From positions 2,790,001 to 2,854,000 of the forward strand of contig NC_015145.1 in NCBI RefSeq assembly GCF_000189535.1: DNA of 64,000 nucleotides, written 5' to 3'. Both the position numbers and the translations under genes were made by a program. This DNA is from Pseudarthrobacter phenanthrenivorans Sphe3. Its GTDB lineage: Bacteria > Actinomycetota > Actinomycetes > Actinomycetales > Micrococcaceae. Every line of letters starts with the position of its first letter. Position 1 is the first letter of the stretch. The notes below the pieces were generated by a model. It worked only from the letters and a program-made list of their open reading frames with translations, searched no databases and had not been told where the DNA came from. Of the stretch, positions 19,351 to 27,683 are shown piece after piece.

Positions 19351-20349
19351 TCAGGAAGCCTGCAGGTCTGCGATGTCGGCGGCGCCGGCTGCCAGGAGCA
19401 CTTCTGCGAGCTCGATGCCCAGCAGGGTGGCCCCGACGTCCGTCAGGCCGTCGGTGGCGCGCTTGTCCCGGACCGACGCTGTGCCATCCACGGCGCACAC
19501 CACGGCTTCAAGGTGCAGCAGGCTGCCCTTGCGGTACGCGTACGCACCAACGGGCGCCGCGCAGCCGGCCTCAAGGCGGGCCAGCAGGGCCCGTTCGGCA
19601 GTGACGGCAAGCCGGGTGTCCGGATCGTCAAGTGCCGCGAGGGCCTGCGCCAGGACGTCCTTCGAGCCCTCGTCCGAGCCCGCCCTTGGCGGGGCATCCG
19701 CCGTGCGGCATTCAATGGCCAAGGATCCCTGGCCAGCCGCGGGAAGCATGACGTCCGTTTCAAGGAACTCGCTCACGGCGTCGAGCCTGCTGATCCGCTC
19801 AAGGCCTGCCGCCGCGAGAACCACGGCGTCAAGGTCACACGACTTGCCCGGCACAACGTCGTTGACGGAATTGCCCGGCAGTCCGGGGACCCGGCCAAGG
19901 CGGGTGTCAACGTTGCCGCGGATATCCATGATCTGGAGGTCCGGACGGGCGGCCCGGAGCTGGGCGGCCCGTCGCGGCGAACCCGTACCCACTTTTGCCC
20001 CTGCCGGGAGATCTGCCAGCTTCAGCCCGTCCCGGGCGCACAAGACGTCGCGGACGTCCACCCGGCGAGGTGTGGCTGCCAGGCTCAGTCCCACCGCGGG
20101 CCCCGTGGGCAGGTCCTTGAGCGAGTGGACCGCGACGTCGCATTCATTCCGCAGCAGCGCGTCGCGCAGGGCGGCAACGAACACGCCGGTGCCGCCCATC
20201 TGGGAGAGCGGTCCGGTGAGCACGTCCCCGTCGGTCCGGATGTGGACCAGTTCCACCGGGAAACCTCCGACGGCGGCGAGCTGATCAGCGGTCTGCTGCG
20301 TCTGGGTGAGCGCAAGCTTGCTGGCACGGGTACCGATGCGGACCGTCAC
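19351..20349 (-). CDS. hemC: Hydroxymethylbilane synthase (porphobilinogen deaminase)
   Basis: Polymerises four porphobilinogens into hydroxymethylbilane on a covalently bound dipyrromethane cofactor. The protein has 332 residues. The cofactor cysteine is Cys263 in EAGCAAPVGAYA. Other landmarks are IGTRASKLALTQT at the N-terminus, VHSLKDLPT, GTGSPRRAAQL and IRGNVDTRL. The GTG start overlaps the TGA of hemH by 4 bp, so the two are coupled. Confidence 0.96.
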   Translation of the reverse strand: MTVRIGTRASKLALTQTQQTADQLAAVGGFPVELVHIRTDGDVLTGPLSQMGGTGVFVAALRDALLRNECDVAVHSLKDLPTGPAVGLSLAATPRRVDVRDVLCARDGLKLADLPAGAKVGTGSPRRAAQLRAARPDLQIMDIRGNVDTRLGRVPGLPGNSVNDVVPGKSCDLDAVVLAAAGLERISRLDAVSEFLETDVMLPAAGQGSLAIECRTADAPPRAGSDEGSKDVLAQALAALDDPDTRLAVTAERALLARLEAGCAAPVGAYAYRKGSLLHLEAVVCAVDGTASVRDKRATDGLTDVGATLLGIELAEVLLAAGAADIADLQAS

Positions 20350-21611
20350 TGCTGCGGCGCTCCCCCGGCAGCAGCAGGCTCCCCAGCCGCGGTTTCCCCG
20401 GGATACGGGTCGTGACCTGTGCCCACGGTGGTGTCGGCCCCTGCGATGGTGGGCTTTTCGCCCCGGAAGTTGGCGCAGCAGCCCGGCCGGCAGACGTCAT
20501 ACCAGGGACCGAGCGCGGTCATGGCCGGACGGTCACTGATGGTGTTGGCCGCGGTGCGCTCACAAATCAGGTCAACCATTCCGTTCACGAAGCTGCGGTG
20601 CGTCCCGGGGGTGGGAACTCGCGTGGCGGCGAGCCCAAGGTTGGCGCAGGTCTCCAGCGCCTCGGTGTCCAGGTCCCAGACAACTTCCATGTGGTCGCTG
20701 ACGAAGCCCAGGGGCACAATGACGATGCCCTTGACACCCTGGTTAGCCAGTTCCTCGATGGCATCGTTGATGTCCGGTTCGAGCCACGGCACGTGCGGTG
20801 CACCCGAGCGTGACTGGTACACCAGCGACCAAGGGGCGGTCAGGCCGGATTCCTCTTCCACCCGCTGCATCACTGCAGTTGCGGTGGCCAGGTGCTGGGC
20901 AACGTACGCCGAGCCTTCCTCGAACTCGCGCGGCTCGCCCTCGGAGCGGCCGGCTGCCTCCGCATCCCGGGTGGGGATGGAGTGGGTGGCGAACAGGATC
21001 TGCACGGGAGCGTCGGGGGTTCCGGCTGCCGCAAGTTTCTCCCGGACTTCCTTGAGGCCGGCAGCTGTGCCTTCGATGAAGGGCTCCACGAAGCCGGGGT
21101 GGTCGAAGTACTGGCGCACCTTGTCCACCTCGAGGCGGCCGTCAAGGCCGGTCTCCGTGAGGGCCATGCCGATGTCCTCGCGGTACTGGCGGCAGCTGGA
21201 GTAACAGGAGTAGGCACTCGTAGTGATCATCAGCAGGCGGCGGTGGCCGGCGTCGTACGCATCCTGCAGGGTCTGCGGGATGTATGGCGCCCAGTTGCGG
21301 TTGCCCCAGAGCACGGGCAGGTCGATGCCGCGCGCAGCGAGTTCCGCTTCCAGGGCAGCCTTGAGCTCGCGGTTCTGCTGGTTGATGGGACTGATGCCGC
21401 CGTTGGCCCGGTAGTGGTGCGAGACTTCTTCAAGCCGCTCGTCCGGGATGCCGCGCCCGCGCGTGACGTTGCGGAGGAACGGGATGACGTCCTCCTGGCC
21501 TTCCGGCCCGCCGAAAGAGGCGAGGAGGACGGCGTCGTAATTCTTCGGAGCCATCCGTCCTGCTTCGGTGACGGGGTTGACGGCGGTGCTGGCACCAATG
21601 CTGGAGCTCAT
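20346..21611 (-). CDS. hemH: Coproporphyrin III ferrochelatase
   Basis: Inserts Fe(II) into coproporphyrin III in the coproporphyrin-dependent pathway (HemH/CpfC). The 421-residue protein has AVLLASFGGPEG, GNRNWAPYIPQTL, the SAYSCYSSCRQYRED block and LFATHSIPTRD. A C-terminal VCRPGCCANFRG plus the internal cysteine in CRQYRED look like the ligands of the [2Fe-2S] cluster known from actinobacterial ferrochelatases. A Gly/Ala/Pro-rich tail of about 40 residues follows. Use of coproporphyrin rather than protoporphyrin is inferred from the neighbouring hemQ. Its start overlaps the hemQ stop (ATGA). Confidence 0.95.
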   Translation of the reverse strand: MSSSIGASTAVNPVTEAGRMAPKNYDAVLLASFGGPEGQEDVIPFLRNVTRGRGIPDERLEEVSHHYRANGGISPINQQNRELKAALEAELAARGIDLPVLWGNRNWAPYIPQTLQDAYDAGHRRLLMITTSAYSCYSSCRQYREDIGMALTETGLDGRLEVDKVRQYFDHPGFVEPFIEGTAAGLKEVREKLAAAGTPDAPVQILFATHSIPTRDAEAAGRSEGEPREFEEGSAYVAQHLATATAVMQRVEEESGLTAPWSLVYQSRSGAPHVPWLEPDINDAIEELANQGVKGIVIVPLGFVSDHMEVVWDLDTEALETCANLGLAATRVPTPGTHRSFVNGMVDLICERTAANTISDRPAMTALGPWYDVCRPGCCANFRGEKPTIAGADTTVGTGHDPYPGETAAGEPAAAGGAPQQ

Positions 21612-22309
21612 GCGAGCACCTCCGCTACTTCTGCCGGGGAAATCCGGCGGCCGGTGTAGAACGGGACTTCCTCACGGACGTGGTTGCGGGCCTCCGTGTT
21701 GCGCAGGTGGCGCATCAGGTCCACCAGGTCCACGAGCTCCGGAGCCTCGAGGCCCAGGATCCATTCCCAGTCGCCCAGCGCAAACGAAGATACGGTGTTG
21801 GAGATGACCTGCGGGAACTCCCGGCCCAGGAGGCCATGCTCGCGAAGCATTGCGCCCCGCTCTTCCTCCGGGAGGATGTACCACTCGTAGGAGCGGACGA
21901 AGGGGTAGACGCACAGCCATTCGGCCGGCGCCACGCCGCGGGAGTAGGCGGGGGTGTGGTTCTTGGCGAACTCAGCCTCGCGGTGCACGCCCATGGCCGA
22001 CCACACGATTTCCGTGCCGGCGAAAAGGGAGCTCCGGCGGATGTCCCGGATGGCCTGCTGGAGGGCTTCAGGCTTGGGGCCGTGCAGCCACACCATCACG
22101 TCAGCGTCAGCCCGCATGGCGGAGACGTCGTAGCTTCCGCGGTGGGTCACGCCGGATTGGGCCAGCCGCTCCAGCAGCCGCTCGAAATCAGAAGCAGCAT
22201 CGGCGCTGCGGATCAGGGTTTCGGAGCGCTTGAAAACCGTCCAGAGGGTGAAAAACTGCTCGGCTGATTCTTCGGTTTTAGTGACAGATTCGGCAGAAGT
22301 GTGGCTCAT
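21608..22309 (-). CDS. hemQ: Coproheme decarboxylase HemQ (ChdC)
   Basis: Chlorite-dismutase-fold enzyme that decarboxylates Fe-coproporphyrin III twice, using hydrogen peroxide, to give haem b. It is the last step of the pathway encoded here. The protein has 233 residues from the ATG at 22309 (MSHTSAES). A longer frame from 22354 would add 15 residues without support. Family landmarks are FFTLWTVFKRS, MVWLHGPKPEALQ, the VYPFVRSYEWYILP block that carries the likely catalytic Tyr, and EHGLLGREF with the probable proximal haem His. Its presence marks the coproporphyrin route rather than the protoporphyrin route. Confidence 0.94.
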   Translation of the reverse strand: MSHTSAESVTKTEESAEQFFTLWTVFKRSETLIRSADAASDFERLLERLAQSGVTHRGSYDVSAMRADADVMVWLHGPKPEALQQAIRDIRRSSLFAGTEIVWSAMGVHREAEFAKNHTPAYSRGVAPAEWLCVYPFVRSYEWYILPEEERGAMLREHGLLGREFPQVISNTVSSFALGDWEWILGLEAPELVDLVDLMRHLRNTEARNHVREEVPFYTGRRISPAEVAEVLA

Positions 22310-22424
22310 GGTTACCAGTTTGCCCCCTACTGCCCGCCAAGTGGAAACCAGCAACTTCTACAAAACGTAGAAGTGGGCAAGGTCACATCAAAGGCGTGCG
22401 CCCCCGCCCCGCAGCGCAGCCCTG

Positions 22425-23342
22425 CTACGGCCTCCGCATCCTGAGGTAAACCGCTCCCGCGGCTGCGGCCAGGCCCACCAGACCCACGCCGACGCCGACC
22501 ATGGCGCTCTGCACCTCAGGCTGCGCGGTAAGGAAAGAGCCGACGTTCTGTCCAGCGCTGCGCGGCACGCCTGCTGCCTGTGGGGTGCGGCCGCTTGCAG
22601 GCGCCGCCGCGGACGTCTGCGTCGCATCCAGCGGCGCCAGCGGGGCCACTGTGGCCGAGCCTGCCTGCTGCCCTTCGCTGCCGGCCTGCCCAGGCTCCTC
22701 TGAGGCGGCCCCCGCCTGGCCTCCATTCTGGCCGGAAGCGTCGCTGGTGCCGCCGTTGGCCCCGGGCTCCAGCGTCGGCACTGTCGCCGAGGGTGCGCCT
22801 TCGGCCGCCATTTGTGGCGCCGGCGCGGCAGCGCTTCCGGGCGTTGGCGCGGCAGCGCTTCCGGATGTGGGCTGAACAGTTGCATCCGGCGGAGTCAGGC
22901 CGGGAACAGTGACTGCGGGGAGTGTGGCCTGTGGAACCAGCGGCACGTCTGACGGCGCCGGGAGGGGAACCGAAGGCGCGGTGGAGGTCGTGGCCGTGTC
23001 GGTGGGAGCCAGGGTGGCATTGACCGCCGGAAGCAGCGCAGACGGAACCGACATCGCGGACGGGGCCGCCGACTGGGTCTGGCGGGGCACCGGCGAGGGT
23101 GCGGCCTCCTGCTTGGCAGCCTTGTCCTTGGCTTCCTTGCCCTCCCGGTTCTGGCCGGGCGCGTCCCGCTTTGCGGCGGCGGAATTTCCCCCGGACTGGG
23201 AGCTCCCGTCATCGGCCAGGGACGCCGGGACGCCTGTTGTAAGGACCAGTACCGCTCCGACGGCAGCAGCTGCAGTGCCGCGCCGGACTCCCCCATGGAT
23301 ACCGGTCCGGGACGTGGAAAGTTCGGACCTGTGTTGAGCCAT
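22425..23342 (-). CDS. Secreted, membrane-anchored Pro/Ala/Ser-rich protein of unknown function
   Basis: No family recognised. It starts with a signal peptide (two Arg before a hydrophobic run, likely cleavage after VPASLA near residue 43). About 220 residues of low-complexity Ala/Pro/Ser/Thr/Gly sequence follow, with an imperfect internal repeat (GSAAAPTP then GSAAAPAP). It ends in a single transmembrane segment followed by RMRRP. This looks like an extracytoplasmic wall-spanning stalk with a C-terminal anchor. No cysteine, haem-binding NEAT-like domain or enzyme motif is visible. The ATG at 23342 is chosen because AGGG lies 9 nt upstream; the ATG at 23348 is also possible. It sits inside the haem cluster between hemY and hemQ on the same strand. 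Confidence 0.65.
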   Translation of the reverse strand: MAQHRSELSTSRTGIHGGVRRGTAAAAVGAVLVLTTGVPASLADDGSSQSGGNSAAAKRDAPGQNREGKEAKDKAAKQEAAPSPVPRQTQSAAPSAMSVPSALLPAVNATLAPTDTATTSTAPSVPLPAPSDVPLVPQATLPAVTVPGLTPPDATVQPTSGSAAAPTPGSAAAPAPQMAAEGAPSATVPTLEPGANGGTSDASGQNGGQAGAASEEPGQAGSEGQQAGSATVAPLAPLDATQTSAAAPASGRTPQAAGVPRSAGQNVGSFLTAQPEVQSAMVGVGVGLVGLAAAAGAVYLRMRRP

Positions 23343-23454
23343 AGTCATCGACCCTAGCCACATCAGCGGAGGAAATAAAAGCTGGCGGCCACCCCGCAGG
23401 CGGCGCCACGCAGGCAGGTCCAAGGCGTGTTGCTGCCCTGACCAGCGACGATTC

Positions 23455-24915
23455 TCAGTGCACCAGGTTTCGGATTTGTTCATCCGTGTCGGACACCACG
23501 GCGGCCAGGCCATTGCCGGCCACCCAGCCCCCCACCACGGCAAGGTTGCCCGCGGCAGTGCAGGCTTCCCTGATTCCGGCTACGCGGGCGCGGTGTCCAA
23601 CAGCAGCGAAGGGCAGGGAACCACGCCACCGGACCACGTCCCAATCCACCAGCTGCCCGCGGGAGATGCCGGCTTGCAGGAGGGTTTCGGTGTCGCGCAG
23701 TGCCGCAGCAAGGAGCTCTTCGTCCGTGTCGGGGCCGCCGGCCTGGCCACCGGCACCGTCCACGCGTCCGTAAGAGAGCCGGACCACGTGCCGCCCGGGC
23801 CCGGCCGCCGCGGCCAGCCAGTCCCATTTGCCGGTGGCATGCGTGAGCGCCTTGGCCTCAATGCCCGGGGTCTGCGGTGCCACCAGGACACCGGTGCCCC
23901 GGGGCCTCCGGTCCAGGTCAGGGTTGTCCAGCACCAGCGTGACCAGTTTGACGTCAGGGCCGGCCGGCGGGCGTTGTCCGGCAAAGGCGGGAACCTGGCC
24001 TTCCAGCAGCTCGACGGCGGCGGGACCTTCCACAGCGACCACCAGCAGGCCGCCGTCGAACGTTGCTCCTGCTGTACCGACGCGCCATCCCCCGCCCATG
24101 CGCGACACCGATGTGGCGGGGGTGCCGGAAAGGAGTTTCACTCCCCGGCGGCGGAGGTCGGCCACCAGGGCTGTGATGAGCGTGTGCATCCCGCCTTCCA
24201 GGCCCGCAACGGCAGAGCCTGCCTTGGCGGGCCCTGTGCTTGCCGGGGTATCCCCTGAGTCCGCAGACGGCACGCGCCGCAGGCGCCGCTGGGCCGAGAC
24301 GGCTTCCGCCAGGGAGCCATGCTGCCGCAGTCCGGCGCGCAGGCCGGGGGCCACCATGTCGACATCCAGCAGTCCCGGATCAGCCGAATGCACGCCACCC
24401 ACCACCGGAGCAACCAGGCGCTCCAGGACGCGCTTGCCCATGCGCGCCCGGACCAGTGCGGACACGCTGATGACCTCGGCCCTGGTCCCTACCGAAGCAG
24501 GCAGGATTCTGTCCAGCGAGGCCCGCAGCGTGCCCGGGATTCCGAGCGACCGGCGGACCTCCGGGTCCCAGGGGTTGGCCGGAATTCCCAGCACACCCGT
24601 CTTGGGCAATTCGCGGGGGCCGTCCGGCAACTGGACCCAGGCTCCCCCGGCCCGCGGCGGGACGATCCTGCCGGACAGGCCAAGCTCGGCGGCCAGGCCC
24701 GCCACGGCATCGGACCGGATGGCGAACGATTCCGCACCGCTGTCCAGTGTCAGGCCGGCAAGGGTGTGGCTGCCCACGCAGCCGCCCCATTCGGTCCCGG
24801 CTTCGAGGACGGTGACCTGGTAACCGGCGGCGGCGAGCCCCCGGGCGGACAGCAGTCCGGAGATGCCGCCGCCCACAACCAGCGCTGTTCCGGAGGTTTC
24901 CGCCGAACTGCCCAC
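23455..24915 (-). CDS. hemY: Coproporphyrinogen/protoporphyrinogen oxidase (FAD, HemY/CgoX)
   Basis: FAD- and oxygen-dependent oxidase. In the coproporphyrin route it converts coproporphyrinogen III to coproporphyrin III. The protein has 486 residues from the GTG at 24915, which has GGAG 7 nt upstream inside the end of hemE; a longer frame back to 25182 overlaps hemE and is a shadow. The N-terminal FAD-binding motif is VVGGGISGLLSARGL, with the second-strand acidic end VTVLEAG. A C-terminal segment GGWVAGNGLAAVV completes the FAD site. It lies 4 nt after hemE, so the two are in one operon. The symbol hemY follows bacterial FAD-type usage; cgoX or hemG may be used elsewhere. Confidence 0.94.
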   Translation of the reverse strand: MGSSAETSGTALVVGGGISGLLSARGLAAAGYQVTVLEAGTEWGGCVGSHTLAGLTLDSGAESFAIRSDAVAGLAAELGLSGRIVPPRAGGAWVQLPDGPRELPKTGVLGIPANPWDPEVRRSLGIPGTLRASLDRILPASVGTRAEVISVSALVRARMGKRVLERLVAPVVGGVHSADPGLLDVDMVAPGLRAGLRQHGSLAEAVSAQRRLRRVPSADSGDTPASTGPAKAGSAVAGLEGGMHTLITALVADLRRRGVKLLSGTPATSVSRMGGGWRVGTAGATFDGGLLVVAVEGPAAVELLEGQVPAFAGQRPPAGPDVKLVTLVLDNPDLDRRPRGTGVLVAPQTPGIEAKALTHATGKWDWLAAAAGPGRHVVRLSYGRVDGAGGQAGGPDTDEELLAAALRDTETLLQAGISRGQLVDWDVVRWRGSLPFAAVGHRARVAGIREACTAAGNLAVVGGWVAGNGLAAVVSDTDEQIRNLVH

Positions 24916-24919
24916 GCGC

Positions 24920-26014
24920 CTACTCCGGGGAGATGGAGTGGATGAGTTCAACAACGCGGGTGAGGACGGCGGGATCCGTCTCGGGCGGAACACCGTGCCC
25001 GAGGTTGACCACGTGCCCCGGAGCCGCTGCCCCGGCCGCGATGACCTCGCGCACGTGGGCTTCAAGGATTTCCCAGGGGGCGGGGAGCAGGGCGGGATCG
25101 ATGTTTCCCTGCAGCGGCACGGTGCCGCCGAGCCGGCGGTTTGCCTCATCCAGCGGAAGCCGATAGTCCACGCCCACCACATCCACGCCCACGTCCCGCA
25201 TGGCCACCAGGAGCTCGGACGTGCCGGTACCGAAGTGGATCAGCGGGGCGCCGAGATGCCGCACGTGGTCAAGGGCCCGCGTTGACGCCGGCGCCACGTA
25301 CTTGGTGTAGTCCGCCAGGCCCAGGGATCCTGCCCAGGAGTCGAAGAGCTGCGCCGCGGAGGCGCCGGCTTCGAGCTGCGCCTGCAGGAACATGCCGGAG
25401 GCATCGGCGGCCCAGTTGGCCAGGGCACTCCAGGTTTCCGGGTCCGCGTGCATCATGGTGCGGGGGCCCAGGTGGTCACGGGACGGCTTGCCCTCCACCA
25501 TGTAGGCGGCGAGCGTGAACGGCGCTCCGGCGAAGCCGATCAGCGGCGTGTTGCCCAGTTCGGCCACGGTGAGGCGCACCGCTTCCCGGATGGGTTCCAG
25601 CGACTCCCAGGTGAGCTGCGGCAGTGCCGCGACGTCGGCGGCAGTGCGTACCGGAGTGTCAAGGACGGGTCCGACGCCGGGGACAATGTCCACGCCTACG
25701 CCGGCGAGCTTCAGCGGAATGACGATGTCGGAGAAGAAGATGCCTGCGTCAACATCGTGGCGGCGGACGGGCTGGAGCGTGATTTCCGAGGCGAGTTCGG
25801 GGCGCAGGCAGGAGTCCAGCATGGCCACGCCCTTCCGTACCTCCAAGTACTCGGGGAGCGAGCGTCCGGCCTGCCGCATGAACCAGACGGGACGGCGGGA
25901 AGGCTTGCCTCCGCGGTAGGCCGTGATCAGCGGGGAATCTGCGGTGCGGCCATCCATCAGCGGGTGGTCTGCAGCGAGGGCGCCGGCAGCGGACGTGGCA
26001 GGGCTGGAAGTCAT
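24920..26014 (-). CDS. hemE: Uroporphyrinogen decarboxylase
   Basis: Removes four carboxyls from uroporphyrinogen III to give coproporphyrinogen III. The 364-residue protein starts at the ATG at 26014 (MTSSPATSA). The N-terminal RRPVWFMRQAGRSLPEY signature carries the conserved substrate-binding Arg residues. GFAGAPFTLAAYMVEGK is the second HemE signature, and LGHGVPPETDP is near the C-terminus. It is the first gene of the minus-strand haem operon and is divergent from hemA across a 159-bp gap. A weak -10-like CACAAT sits 7 nt before the start. A frame from 26101 would add 29 residues and is not supported. Confidence 0.95.
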   Translation of the reverse strand: MTSSPATSAAGALAADHPLMDGRTADSPLITAYRGGKPSRRPVWFMRQAGRSLPEYLEVRKGVAMLDSCLRPELASEITLQPVRRHDVDAGIFFSDIVIPLKLAGVGVDIVPGVGPVLDTPVRTAADVAALPQLTWESLEPIREAVRLTVAELGNTPLIGFAGAPFTLAAYMVEGKPSRDHLGPRTMMHADPETWSALANWAADASGMFLQAQLEAGASAAQLFDSWAGSLGLADYTKYVAPASTRALDHVRHLGAPLIHFGTGTSELLVAMRDVGVDVVGVDYRLPLDEANRRLGGTVPLQGNIDPALLPAPWEILEAHVREVIAAGAAAPGHVVNLGHGVPPETDPAVLTRVVELIHSISPE

Positions 26015-26158
26015 GCCTCTGATTGTGCCGAAAAACAGCGGCAAAAGATAACGACGAAGTGTCATGGGAAGGGGCCGGAACGGCGCCGTGGCAGGAATCA
26101 CAGCCCCTAGCCTGCGCCTGCCGGTCCGGGTAGTTGTTCTACCGACTAACGAAAAAGC

Positions 26159-26164
26159 TATGAT
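26159..26164 (+). promoter_or_regulatory. Predicted -10 box of hemA
   Basis: TATGAT, with TTGTTC 19 nt upstream at 26134-26139 as a possible -35. The distance to the GTG at 26174 implies a leader of only a few nucleotides. Confidence 0.5.
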
Positions 26165-26173
26165 TGTCCTGCT

Positions 26174-27490
26174 GTGGTTCTTTTTTCATTGGTGGCTACA
26201 CACGCCGACATCGATCTCGAGACCGTTGCTCAGTTGAGCAACGGTTCTTCGGAGATCGCCACATCCGCCCTCTCCGGATCGCCGGCAGTGACGGGTGCGG
26301 TAGTCCTTGCCACCTGCAACCGCTACGAAATCTACGGCGAGGCCGCGCACCCGGATGACGTTGAGGCGGCCCGCGCCGCACTGGTGGCCCAGATCAGCCA
26401 GGCAAGCGGGCTGACCGAACCGCTCGTCTCACGCTCTTTCAGCACCCGTACCGGCCCCGAGGTCAGCCAGCACCTTTTCGCCGTCAGTGCCGGCCTCGAC
26501 TCGGCCGTCGTCGGGGAACGCGAGATCGCCGGCCAGGTCCGCCGCGCGCTGATCACCGCCCAGCATGAAGGTACGGCCAGCTCCGGACTGGTCAGGCTGT
26601 TCCAGGCCGCCTCCAAGACTGCCAAGGATGTGGGTGCCCAGACCGCCCTCGGCTCCCGCGGCCTTTCCATTGTTTCCGTCGCCCTGGACCTTGCGACCGA
26701 CCTGTCCGAAAATCCGGATTGGTCCGCCAAGAAAGTAGTGGTCTTCGGTACTGGCGCCTACGCTGGGGCCACCATGGCACTGCTGCGTGAACGGGGCTGC
26801 ACGGACATCTCGGTCTTCTCGTCGTCCGGCCGGGCCGAAGGATTTGTGGCCACCCGCGGCGGCACCGCCCTCGACGCGGACTCGCTCCGGCCGGCCGTGG
26901 CCGCAGCAGACGTCATGATCGGCTGCAGCGGTTCCGACACCCGGGTGGAGGCCGATGAACTGGCCGAGGTCCGCGCAGAATCCCCACAGCCGCTGATCGC
27001 CATCGACCTGGCCCTCACCCACGACTTCGACCCCGCGGTGGGCGAACTTGACGGCGTGGAACTGCTGACGCTGGAATCAGTGCGCCTGGCCGCTCCCCAG
27101 GAACAGGCCGAGTCGCTGGCCCAGGCCAGCGGTATCGTCACTGGTGCGGCCAAAGCGTTCGAGCAGGAGCGTGAGGCGCGTTCCGTGGATTCCGCCATCG
27201 TCGCCCTGCGCCGGCACACCATGAGCGTCCTGGATTCCGAGATGGAGAAGGTCCGGGCACGGCACGGCTGCACGGCAGCCGCCGAGGAAGTGGAGTTCGC
27301 ACTCCGCCGCATGGTCAAGCAGCTTCTCCACGTTCCCACCGTGCGCGCCCGGGAACTGGCCGCCAATGGGCAGCAGGACGAGTACGTGGCCGCCCTTGAA
27401 GCCCTGTACGGCATCACGGTGGAACAGCCGGCAACCGCCGCTCGGCAGGCCGAGTGCCCCGTGGACCACCAGGGCCGCGAAACCGCCTGA
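26174..27490 (+). CDS. hemA: Glutamyl-tRNA reductase
   Basis: First committed step of C5 haem synthesis: reduces glutamyl-tRNA(Glu) to glutamate-1-semialdehyde with NADPH. The protein has 438 residues. The catalytic Cys is in [28 protein letters not shown] and the NADPH domain motif [17 protein letters not shown] follow. A C-terminal dimerisation region reads [23 protein letters not shown]. It reads divergently from the hemE operon and is separated from its partner hemL by the whole cluster, so the two operons are probably regulated together. The GTG start has no clear Shine-Dalgarno and sits just behind a -10 box. Confidence 0.95.
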   Translation: MVLFSLVATHADIDLETVAQLSNGSSEIATSALSGSPAVTGAVVLATCNRYEIYGEAAHPDDVEAARAALVAQISQASGLTEPLVSRSFSTRTGPEVSQHLFAVSAGLDSAVVGEREIAGQVRRALITAQHEGTASSGLVRLFQAASKTAKDVGAQTALGSRGLSIVSVALDLATDLSENPDWSAKKVVVFGTGAYAGATMALLRERGCTDISVFSSSGRAEGFVATRGGTALDADSLRPAVAAADVMIGCSGSDTRVEADELAEVRAESPQPLIAIDLALTHDFDPAVGELDGVELLTLESVRLAAPQEQAESLAQASGIVTGAAKAFEQEREARSVDSAIVALRRHTMSVLDSEMEKVRARHGCTAAAEEVEFALRRMVKQLLHVPTVRARELAANGQQDEYVAALEALYGITVEQPATAARQAECPVDHQGRETA

Positions 27491-27544
27491 CGTTCGTTCC
27501 TTCCTCACGCAGGGCTTCTTTCACATCCTGCGCCTTCCCCACCG

Positions 27545-27677
27545 ACGGTCTCTCACTTAACGAGGGCTTTCCGGCAACGCTCTCTCACTCAACGCAGGTT
27601 TGCCGGCAACGCTCTCTCACTTGCCGCAGGAAAGTGAGAGAGCGTCCCACAAAAAGGCACATCAAGTGAGAGAGCGT
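27545..27677. repeat. 32-bp-periodic repeat with inverted copies between hemA and moeZ
   Basis: A 14-bp core, ACGCTCTCTCACTT, occurs on the plus strand at 27545-27558 (one mismatch), 27577-27590 (one mismatch) and 27609-27622. The spacing is exactly 32 bp, and the 18-bp spacers after the first two copies are similar to each other. Two reverse-complement copies follow at 27632-27645 and 27664-27677, again 32 bp apart. The third and fourth copies can fold into a hairpin. The element fills most of the gap between convergent hemA and moeZ. It has no cas genes nearby and is not a CRISPR. Confidence 0.85.
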
Positions 27678-27683
27678 CGGGGG

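Noticed and set aside
24916..25182. N-terminal extension of hemY
   Set aside because: It overlaps hemE in another frame and precedes the FAD motif by non-homologous sequence; the GTG at 24915 has GGAG in the right place.
27545..27677. CRISPR array
   Set aside because: The repeat unit is only 14 bp, the spacers resemble each other, copies occur in both orientations, and there are no cas genes.
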